From Phialocephala subalpina (taxonomy: Eukaryota > Ascomycota > Leotiomycetes > Helotiales > Mollisiaceae): a stretch of DNA of 64,000 nt. A program made the translations under genes and the position numbers. The stretch is from the NCBI GenBank assembly GCA_900073065.1, contig FJOG01000001.1, positions 634,430 through 698,429 on the forward strand, written 5' to 3'. This document shows, piece by piece, positions 32,894-41,607 of the stretch. The notes under the pieces are model-generated. The model worked only from the letters and a program-made list of their open reading frames with translations. It did no database searches and had not been told where the DNA came from. The stretch's first letter is position 1; every line of letters begins with the position of its first letter.

Positions 32894-33790
32894 ATGCCCA
32901 AAATGCTGGAAGGCTTCGCCGAATTCACATACGCCACCGAATCCGATCCTCGGATCAACATCCACGGAGTTCGAGGTGGAGCCGGTCCACCACTCCTTCT
33001 CCTCCACGGCTTCCCGCAAACACATAAGATCTGGAAACGGGTAGCCTCACAGCTCATCAATGACTTCGCGATCATAGCCCTCGACCTCCGCGGGTATGGC
33101 GGCTCCAGCAAACCATCTGGTGTCGAGAACTATGCCAAGAGTGTTATGGCACGTGATGTTGCTCGAATAATGTCCATGTATGGCCATACGTCCTACTTTG
33201 TTTGTGCTCATGATCGAGGAGCGAGAGTAGCTCATAAGCTCTGTGTCAACTACCCTGATCGTGTGCGGAAAGCTATATTCCTGGATATCTGTCCCACGTT
33301 GGCCATGTACACCAAGACGGATTTCGACTTTGCGAAGTCGTACTTCCACTGGTTCTTCCTCATCCAGCCAAGTCCATTACCAGAGACACTGATCTCAGGA
33401 AATCCGAGAAAGTTTCTGGAGATGTTCACAGGCAACCGGACGCCGCAAACAACATTCGAGGAGGACGCTTGGGAGGAATACGTGAAGGTACTCGAAGACC
33501 CAGCCGCGGTGCATTCGATGTGTGAGGACTATCGAGCCAGTGCCAGTGTGGACTTGGATGAAGCAAGACAAGACATCAAGGCAGGGAGGAAGATCAAATG
33601 CGCGCTAAGAGTGCTGTGGGGAAAGAAGGGGGTGATTGAAAAGTGTTTTGATGCACTTGCAGAATGGAGTAGCGTTTGCGAGGGAGAAGTCAGTGGTGGT
33701 GCTGTTGATTCTGGCCATTATATCCCTGAAGAGAGGCCAGAGGTTGTGGTGCAAAACATCAAGGAGTTCTTCTTGGGACAGCAGGAGTGA
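32894..33790 (+). CDS. Fluoroacetate (haloacetate) dehalogenase-like alpha/beta hydrolase
   Basis: Intronless, 298 aa, starting MPKMLEGFAEFTYATE. The fold is alpha/beta hydrolase: oxyanion strand LLLLHGFPQTH, nucleophile elbow HDRGAR with Asp107, acid Asp131 and His275 in GHYIPEE. Beyond the triad, all residues that define bacterial fluoroacetate dehalogenases are present at matching spacing: Arg108 and Arg111 for the carboxylate, and the halide pocket His152-Trp153 (YFHWFF) and Tyr213 (EDYRA). Epoxide hydrolases of the same superfamily lack this His-Trp pair. The predicted reaction is hydrolysis of haloacetate to glycolate in the cytosol. It is divergent from a hydroxy-acid dehydrogenase. 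A decayed copy of its last codons and 3' flank lies at 40412-40500. Confidence 0.88.
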   Translation: MPKMLEGFAEFTYATESDPRINIHGVRGGAGPPLLLLHGFPQTHKIWKRVASQLINDFAIIALDLRGYGGSSKPSGVENYAKSVMARDVARIMSMYGHTSYFVCAHDRGARVAHKLCVNYPDRVRKAIFLDICPTLAMYTKTDFDFAKSYFHWFFLIQPSPLPETLISGNPRKFLEMFTGNRTPQTTFEEDAWEEYVKVLEDPAAVHSMCEDYRASASVDLDEARQDIKAGRKIKCALRVLWGKKGVIEKCFDALAEWSSVCEGEVSGGAVDSGHYIPEERPEVVVQNIKEFFLGQQE

Positions 33791-34852
33791 GCTGCATTGG
33801 AGATGAAGAGAAACTTGAAACGAACACGCGAAGGTGTGATGGCAGCTTCACGAAGGGGTATCAGTAGTGAATTACACGCTAGTAAGCGAGCCAATTGATC
33901 TTTCCTCTCGAATTTCTTTCGTTCCTCAACGCCAAATGGAACATCTATCTTCCTCCAAAGTCGACTTCATCCAACATCGAATATCACAGATTCATGAAAG
34001 CATTCCCATAAAGTCTGACATCTTCTCGAGCTTGAGAGATTTTTGGCAGTCATGTCACGTGTCAGATCTTCATCATCCCTGACCCATCTCTCTCTCTCTC
34101 TCGCTGATTGAGCTGCTCCATTTATTATCCATCTCGAGAACCAGGAAGAGAGCTCCGGGGGCTTCACGTCTGACTGGGACATTGATTTGATTGTGGAGTT
34201 TCTCGGTATCATTGAAGCAGCGTAGAGACGATGAATTCGATGCTGAATTCTTCGGGAAACGTTTCCCATCTCCTCCCGGCATTTCGAAACCCGTCAATGA
34301 CCAAAATCTCGCTGAAGTATCAGCAGCCAATCGAGTTCGACGCCCGCTAGGACAAGCATTACTGGCCAATGGCTATGCTTTCGATTTTCACGCTCCACTA
34401 AGGTATGATTGATTATGTACATCTTGCTAAATGCGATGCGGTTAGATACCGCGCTTCAAACCTTGCAGCTCAAAAAATACGCTGATATGATTTGCCGATG
34501 CGATCTGCTTCTTGATTACAAATCCTAAAGCTTGAAAGCTTATTTCAAGTCGTCATACAGATTGCGCTCGTGTACTTGCCCCTTTGAGGGAAAGCCGCAT
34601 CTTGTTCTGGCGCAAAGTACCGTCCACCAACCCGACAATATGAGGTAAGAGAGGCCTTAGTTCACGTAGTTTCCAAAGAGACGCGAGTCTATAGCGGGCT
34701 ACCCGGAGAGTCTCAAAGGATGGCTTCCTGCTTCATTCTGGAAGAGTCTGCTCTTCTCTTGTTCCTGCAGACAATCGTTGGGAACCAACCTCTACCGCCC
34801 ATCCTTGTACTCCCCTCTAATTGTTCGCAATTCGGTCAATTCGTCTCTCGCA
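33791..34852. other. Intergenic with CT microsatellite
   Basis: No gene seen. A (TC)n run lies at about 34084-34101. The last part is the MFS gene promoter; an in-frame upstream ATG at about 34778 exists, but the ATG at 34853 has the better context. Confidence 0.4.
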
Positions 34853-36999
34853 ATGCCTTTGGCTGAGGGAGACTACGAAAATTTGCGGGCAGAACGAGAC
34901 GCAGATCCAGAAAGATTCCGCTCATGGGATCCCAACGACCAATTCCGCCAACAATATGCCGCTCTTCACCCAGAGAACCAACAAAAACCAGAAATTCAAG
35001 AAGGTGCCAACGATCGCGACGAGAACGAAATTGAGCGTCTACCAACAGCTTCATCCTCCTCCTCAGACGCAGCAACTACACAATATGAGGGACTTCGAAC
35101 CCGTCCAACTGCAAGTCGTGGGCGAAGCACGACCTATTCCCACGACACGGATCTTTCTCGAGAAGAGACACATCGGATAAATGGTGGATTGGAACGGCAT
35201 CCAACGGCCCTCGAACGTATCAATACACATCGAACACAACAATTTGGGACTGTAGGATCTCGGATCTCAACAACAAAGAGGAAGGAAAAGGCATTGCCCA
35301 AGTTTGGAGGTGGAAAGCCTTATCCTGCCCCTCTGCCTGACCAAGAAGAGTACGTTGTAGAATTTGATGGACATGACGACCCGACCCATGCACAAAATTG
35401 GCCGCTGAAGAAGAAGTCCGTAATCCTATCCTCTCAAAGAATGACACCTTGACTAACACACTCCTAGACTTGTTATCAGTGGCATTGCGATTTGGTGCTC
35501 TATAGCCGCAACCTTCGGCAGCAGTATCTATAGTCCAGGATCTGTCGGGGTAGAAAGGGAATTTCATGTTGGAACAGAAGTCGGTACACTCGGAGTATCC
35601 CTCTTCGTCCTCGGATATGCCTTTGGCCCGATTATCTGGGCACCTATGTCTGAGCTTTACGGTCGACGATTACCAATCATCATCTCTTCCTTCGGCTTTG
35701 GGGTTTTTGCCATTGGTGTAGCTACCGCTGCAAACATCCAAACTGTGATGATTTGCCGCTTCTTCGATGGGTTATTCGGATCCTGCCCGCTGGCAGTGGT
35801 TGCTGCCATCTTCGCCGATATATGGAGCAATGAGACTCGTGGTGTGGCGGTTGCTTGCTTCTCGGCAACGGTCTTCATGGGCCCATTGCTGGCCCCCTTC
35901 GTTGGCGGCTTTATCGAGATCTCATATCTTGGTTGGAGATGGACAATGTATATCACCAGCTTTATGGGATTTTCGGCGTTCATCTTGGCTTTGTTCTTCC
36001 TCGAGGAAACGTACCCGCCCCTGATCTTGGTCGGGAAGGCTGCAGAGCTCCGTAGACGGACCAAGAACTGGGGTATCCACGCCAAGCAAGAGGAGATAGA
36101 AGTCGACATCAAGGAGCTAATCCTCAAGAACGTGGGACGACCTCTCCGAATTCTCTTCACAGAACCAATTGTCCTCGTCGTCTCAATCTACATGGCTTTC
36201 GTCTACGGACTTCTCTACACATTCCTCACCGCATACGCTCTCGTCTTCCAAGGGGTCTACGGCATGAACGCAGGAGTAGGAGGTCTCACATACTTTGGTC
36301 TGGTCATCGGGGAAATCATTGCTTTCATTGTCGTCGTTCTCATGAACCCCTCCTACGTCCGAAAGCTGAAAGCAAACAACAACATACCAGTCCCCGAATG
36401 GCGTCTCCCCATCGTCATGGTCGGAGCTCCCATCTTCGCAGCTGGATTGTTTTGTAAGTTTTTGGGGACCAACCCACTTCATATCAACCTGTCTCATGAC
36501 TTTTCCACGAGACAATTTCCGATTTCTCAGACAATATATATCAAGCAATTACTAACCATTTCACTTCTTAGGGTTCGGCTGGACAGGCTACACAGACTCC
36601 ATCCCCTGGATAGTACCCACCCTCTCCGGACTCTTCACCGGCTTCGGCCTCTTCGCCATCTTCCTTCAACTCCTAAACTACATCATCGACGCCTATCTCA
36701 TGTTTGCCGCTTCCGCTATCGCTGGTAACACCTTCCTACGGTCTTCGTTCGCAGCTATTTTCCCGCTGTTTGCGAGGTACATGTATGATGGGATTGGAAT
36801 CAATTACGGGCAGACCTTAATTGGTGGCGTGGCTGCAGTGTTGGTGCCGCTGCCTTTCCTATTTTACTTCTTTGGCAAGAAGATTCGGGCAAAAAGCACG
36901 TTCGCGCCTGCGCCGGATATTGCGCAGGATAAGAGAAGGGACGAAGAAAGTAATGGAGATAGCAGTCAGGTTGAGGAGAAGGGTCCGGATGATACATGA
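34853..36999 (+). CDS. MFS transporter, DHA1 / polyamine-drug type
   Basis: Exons 34853-35415, 35468-36453 and 36572-36999, giving 658 aa; branch sites gactaac and actaacc. A long hydrophilic N-terminal tail of about 190 residues (rich in Glu, Arg, Ser) precedes the membrane part. This is followed by DDPTHAQNWPLKKK, a signature just before TM1 of fungal DHA1 proteins. GPIIWAPMSELYGRR is the conserved MFS loop 2-3 motif and RFFDGLFGSCPLAVV the TM4 motif typical of Tpo1/Flr1-type drug:H+ antiporters. Twelve helices can be counted, ending with FFGKKIRAKS and an acidic tail. It is likely a plasma-membrane exporter of toxic small molecules or polyamines. Its place between dehalogenase and alcohol dehydrogenase genes would suit export of a metabolite or toxin, but that is inference. 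Confidence 0.9.
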
Positions 37000-37052
37000 T
37001 TGCGAGGACAGTCACGGTAGATTATAATATCGGACGAAATGAAGTAAGAGTT

Positions 37053-38143
37053 TCAAAGTCTAGTCCTTTCCATGAACCAATATTCCTCCATTTCCGTTGA
37101 CTTCCGTTTGTTTATGGCAAGTGNNNNNNNNNNNNNNNNNNNNNNNNNNNNNNNNNNNNNNNNNNNNNNNNNNNNNNNNNNNNNNNNNNNNNNNNNNNNN
37201 NNNNNNNNNNNNNNNNNNNNNNNNNNNNNNNNNNNNNNNNNNNNNNNNNNNNNNNNNNNNNNNNNNNNNNNNNNNNNNNNNNNNNNNNNNNNNNNNNNNN
37301 NNNNNNNNNNNNNNNNNNNNNNNNNNNNNNNNNNNNNNNNNNNNNNNNNNNNNNNNNNNNNNNNNNNNNNNNNNNNNNNNNNNNNNNNNNNNNNNNNNNN
37401 NNNNNNNNNNNNNNNNNNNNNNNNNNNNNNNNNNNNNNNNNNNNNNNNNNNNNNNNNNNNNNNNNNNNNNNNNNNNNNNNNNNNNNNNNNNNNNNNNNNN
37501 NNNNNNNNNCCTTCCTTCCGCTTGGACGTGTTCGCATTCGTATGATCAAAACAATTGCTCGCATAGATCCCATTCGGCATCTCTCCTTGTTTTGCTTGGC
37601 TTGTAGGTACCGGTAGCTCGGAAGTTGATGGCTTGACTTTTGGTGCCGTGGCAATTGATGCAGCGAGATGACTTGGTCCATCCTCTTGTGCTCCCTTGGG
37701 CTGATAGTAAACACGGGTTTGTTGTCCACTCCACTGTCCTCTAGATGTTGAAGCGGTTCGTCGTCGTTCAGCCTCCCATAATTCCGAGTCTGCTTTTAGA
37801 TCTGCTATCATTTTCTACCATCATCACGGTCAACATCTTCCCCACAGTTGCAAACGTGGTGGCATCACTCACAGTCGTGAGATTCCGATACGCGGTGATG
37901 AAGTATCCTTGTTGAGTTTGTCCTGTTTGAGGATTCTGTTGGTATGTTAGATGGAGTTGAGTTCTGGGTAAAGCTTCCGGGATCTTCAGATACCTGGTAG
38001 TTGCCAGGTCGAACGAGGGCATCGTCTCCGAGATAGTGAGTGATATCTGTTGTGATTACTTCTCTGTCGATTCCTGCTCGAGGAACAAAGTAATCGATTT
38101 GTTTTCTAGGTGATCTGACGTCGGACTTCGACGGTGATGCCAT
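37053..38143 (-). CDS. RfeG-like fungal protein, interrupted by assembly gap
   Basis: Exon 1 is 38143-37994, exon 2 37935-37873, and exon 3 starts at 37814 and enters the N-gap at 37509. On the far side of the gap a frame ending KSTEMEEYWFMERTRL stops at 37053 and may be the C-terminus, if the gap length is right. The N-terminal part reads KQIDYFVPRAGIDREVITTD, then HYLGDDALVRPGNYQ and TQQGYFITAYRNLTT. This is the conserved module of a widespread ascomycete family annotated in Aspergillus as transcription factor RfeG, although no DNA-binding domain is obvious. After it comes a polar Pro/Ser/Thr-rich linker. Both introns are 58 nt with GT-AG ends. Similarity to RfeG is from memory of the family pattern and is moderately sure. 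Confidence 0.65.
37124..37509. other. Assembly gap (386 N)
   Basis: A run of undetermined bases inside exon 3 of the RfeG-like gene. The true length may differ, so the reading frame across it is not reliable. Confidence 0.99.
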
Positions 38144-39019
38144 TATGTCATATCCTTTCGGAGATTGATACTCGTTCGCAAGGAGATATACTGGTCGTCA
38201 AAGGAACAACAATAGCAAGAAGTGGAATAGTCTTTACTTTGAATATGAAAGATTTTCATGCTCTCATCCTTCCCTTGTGATTTGCACCCGAGACAGGGCG
38301 AGCAATTTTGCCCCGCCTGGCAGTAAGTCGTGCTCGCTAAAGCATGCAATATCAAAAGCAGGGCTTACCAACATCTTACACTTGTATTGGACTGTAGTTC
38401 TCGATTAAAGAATCAATTGCAATTATCCTTCATCAATTTCGAAGCTAGCGTTGCTCACGCTCAAGGAGAATCGCCGACTCAACATCCCTTCCTCACCACG
38501 TGACCCGTCAAACTTCCCCAGGCAAGTGCTCGTAGCTAAAGGCCGAATTTAAGTTCGGCAATCCTTCTCTCTCAATTGACCCTCTCAATTAACCCTCTCA
38601 ATTGGCTGTAATCCGCCTCCGTTAGAACCTGGCACCTCTCATTGGACCCTCCCCGAACCTCAGATCCGCACCCCGCATTTCCCCCGCCCGAGGCTGAACT
38701 CGATCTGAGTTTCACAACATGACTCAAGCATCTTGACTCCAACCTCCTCCCCTAAACCTCCACTCCCCAATCAGTATCCTCCTCAAATCTCCTTCGAGAC
38801 TCGGGAGACGACAGCATGATCATCATTCGACACCTCGCAAGCGGAACATGGCCGCGACCCCGCACCACCCCACTAGTTAAACCAACTTACGAACTGTGCC
38901 ATATCCAGGCTCTCGGCGCTGTGGGCGAATAGTACCCCTCCCAGACGACTATAAGACGGAGATAGCCCCGAGGCGCTGATTTCGAACCATCAAGGTATCT
39001 GCACTGACACGAAATCACA
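38144..39019. promoter_or_regulatory. Divergent intergenic region with short tandem repeat
   Basis: It separates the minus-strand RfeG-like gene from the plus-strand alcohol dehydrogenase. A three-unit tandem repeat of about 13 bp (CTCTCAATTRACC) lies at 38569-38605. A cacgtgac word occurs at about 38497. No gene was recognised. Confidence 0.45.
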
Positions 39020-40360
39020 ATGGCATCCACCCAGAAAGGAGAAACTCAATTCGAGATCCCCAAAACATGCAAGGCGGGTGTGGTCGTTAATGAAGGTTCG
39101 TTTTGGCTCTGGCTTGATTGAAGTTTAATTAGAAGCTAAAATTACCAGGACCGGATTTCCGGGTTGAGATCCAGGATGTTGATGTTCCGGAACCAGGTTC
39201 GTTGAAAGTTTGAGGTGATTGAAGGGGCAAGGGAAGGGCTGACCAGAAAACAGGACCAGATGAGGTTCTACTGAAGCTTAACGCAACGGGGCTTTGTATG
39301 TCGGATGTGCACTTCATGATGAACGATTGGGCCGTACCCCCAATGTCAACCTTCAACGTAAAGTGCGCTGGCCATGAAGGAGCAGGCGTGGTCGTCAAGT
39401 AAGTCATCCTTCCCCTTCTCTCCAATCCTCTCCCCCACCCCTGCCACCCAACACCCCCAACTAACACTCCCCAGGCTCGGAGCCAACGTCAAAGGCTGGA
39501 AAATCGGCGACCGCGGCGGCGTAAAACCCCTTTGGGACGTCTGCGGCAAATGCGAACTCTGCTGGGACGGCAAAGAAAACTACTGTCAGAAAGGCATCTA
39601 CACCGGTCTCGCAGCAACAGGCACATACCAGCAATACATCACCAGTCCTGCGAGATATACGTCTCCGATTCCAGATGGGGTGAGCGATTACGTGGCGGGG
39701 CCGATTATGTGTAGTGCGAGTACGATGCATAGGGCGTTGATTGATAGTGGGTTGAAGGTTGGGCAGTGGGTTGTTTTCCCAGGTGGTGGTGGAGGGGTAG
39801 GAATCCAAGGCGTTCAACTTGCTAAAGCGATGGGCATGAGAGCCATCGTAATCGACACCGGCGCAGCCAAACGCAAGCTCTCTCTCGAAATGGGTGCCGA
39901 ATCATTCATCGACTTCAAAGACGTCCCTAACGTTGCGGAAGAAGTCAAGAAGGTAGCTGGTGGTGTAGGAGCACATGGTGTTATTGTCACCGCGTATCAG
40001 GCGTATAAGGATGCTATCTCGTATATCGCGAATCGTATTGGAGGTGTTGTGGTTTGTGTTGGTTTGCGTAAGTGTCCTTGATGATGGGAAAGGGAGTGTG
40101 AAAACTGATAAGACGTAGCGCCGAAGGACTTGATGACCATCGGAGCAGACCCATCGTTCTTTTCATTCCGAAACTTAAAAATTATGGGATCATTGGTTGG
40201 GACTATGCAGGATACTGCTATGGCGTTGGAGTATGCACAGCGGGGGTTGCTGAAGCAGATCTGTGAGGTGAGGGGTTTGAGCCAGTTGCCAGAGAGCGTG
40301 CAACAGTTGAGGAGGGGTGAGATTGCTGGTCGTATTGTGATTGACTTTGAGAAGCCATGA
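39020..40360 (+). CDS. Zinc-containing alcohol dehydrogenase (ADH1 type)
   Basis: Five exons: 39020-39095, 39149-39196, 39254-39398, 39475-40067 and 40119-40360; 367 aa. The catalytic zinc ligands are visible as Cys in TGLCMSDVH and His-Glu in CAGHEGAGVV. The structural zinc site is intact in DVCGKCELCWDGKENYC (four Cys). The NAD loop is FPGGGGGVGIQGVQLAK and the adenosine-ribose acidic residue lies in AIVIDTGAAK. This matches tetrameric fungal ADHs (ethanol/propanol-preferring), cytosolic and NAD-dependent. All joins keep frame and four small introns of 50-80 nt are typical. Downstream of the stop, at 40412, a fragment of the dehalogenase 3' end is attached. A decayed copy of this gene's own 3' end is at 46801-46871. 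Confidence 0.9.
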
Positions 40361-40411
40361 ATGCGACAGTGATCCAACTTATTGAAGAACTTTAGCCTTG
40401 AAAGTGATCCA

Positions 40412-40500
40412 CCTGAAGAGAGGCCAGAGATTGTGGTGCAAAATATCAAGGAGTTCTTGTTGACATGATAGGAGTGAGCTTAAAGAGAAACTTAAATTAC
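40412..40500 (+). pseudogene. Fragment of haloacetate dehalogenase 3' end
   Basis: The sequence reproduces the last codons of the dehalogenase gene (33725-33790) and its first 3' flank, with few changes: PEERPE, VVQNIKEF and the gagtgagct after the stop are recognisable. Several differences are G-to-A or C-to-T. Nothing of the upstream part of the gene is present. It sits about 50 bp after the alcohol dehydrogenase stop codon, so the join is the product of a local duplication or of deletion of an intervening second copy. Confidence 0.8.
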
Positions 40501-41163
40501 TTCTAATCTTGGCGCTTATTATCCTATATACTAACTATCATTAAGACCATTTTATAAAATACTTAGTATTCTTATTAATCGAATAAATAAAAGTAATTTT
40601 TTTAAAGCTTCTATTATAGTAGTTATAAATATAATTGATTAATACCCGGAAAGGCCACACCGTCCAACTAATTCGCTACCTTCTTGAGTAGGTGATGGAT
40701 GTATCGAGTATATTTTGCCTTCTTTGCCATTTCCCGTGCGTTTCTGCTGTTGCTTCTATCAGAATGGATACCATTCGACTCCGTCCTCTACTTAGCTGTC
40801 GAGCGGAGCCGACATGAATTAAATTCGCGGATGCTGATCTTTGACAAATTATCATTCTTGTTTTTCGGCAACTATTATCAGTAACATCAGAGTCTGCAAG
40901 TAGATTATCTCGTGTATACTCTCGTGTCAGTTCTTGCTATTCACGTTACTCAACCTCCATATCGTTCCTTCTACTATATTCAACTGCTAAAGACGGCGGA
41001 ATCGCTCAGTCCTTGCACTTCACGACGGTCACCAAAGCTACGTCCAATGTTGACGTGGAGCTCACCCTTCACGAACTTGAGAAAGTGGAGAGGCTGGGCA
41101 ATTACATCAAATTTGAGTCCAGATGTTCTCCTTTTTGGTCACTACACAGGAAATCCTAGCTAA
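40501..41163. other. AT-rich, decayed intergenic segment
   Basis: The first 140 bases (40501-40640) are strongly AT-rich and resemble RIP-mutated DNA. The rest is of normal composition without a supported gene, and possibly holds the lost 5' part of the hydrolase pseudogene that follows. Confidence 0.5.
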
Positions 41164-41512
41164 GATGTAACGCCTGAAATAGTGAATGACCCTGCGCTTA
41201 GAGGTTGTTTTGGCTTGAATCCACGGACTGAAACGCGTGATAATATGATCATCCAGTACGATACTCCCATCGCACTAAGGGATGGAGTCAAAGTCTATAG
41301 CAACGTTTATCGTCCAGTGCCGCAAGGAAGGGAAAAATTCCCCAGTCTTGTTTAATTACAGCGTTTACGGTAAAGATGGTGCCATCGAAACTTGCCTATT
41401 TCCGCCGTCTTGTGGACTAGATCGAGGCAGAATAACCGGGGACTACATTTTCGAATCCACTGATCCACAGTTGGCCTCTCTCTTTTCTCCCTTTACCTTA
41501 GATAGATTCTAA
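41164..41512 (+). pseudogene. CocE/NonD-family hydrolase remnant
   Basis: The first frame reads DVTPEIVNDPALRGC, NPRTETRDNM, then DTPIALRDGVKVYSNVYRP and EKFPSLV before a stop at 41353. This is the N-terminal pattern of CocE/NonD acyl-esterases and X-Pro dipeptidyl-peptidase-like hydrolases. A second frame continues with FNYSVYGKDGAIE and GRITGDYIFESTDP, also characteristic, and stops at 41512. A frameshift thus breaks the gene, and the catalytic Ser/His regions that would follow (several hundred residues) are missing. I see no intact start. It is a dead, truncated gene between the alcohol dehydrogenase and the P450. Confidence 0.65.
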
Positions 41513-41607
41513 GTAGGCAGTCAAAATCGAACCTTCTACTTCGTCTCAACGTTCTACAAGTGATCGAGCTGTCACAGACTCTTTCCCGGTTCCCTCTCCT
41601 CAAGTCT

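Noticed and set aside
34084..34101. (TC)n run as a functional element
   Set aside because: Simple microsatellite, no further evidence.
37112..37729. Several long ORFs crossing the N gap
   Set aside because: Created by undetermined bases translated as X; only the frame continuous with the RfeG-like exons is meaningful.
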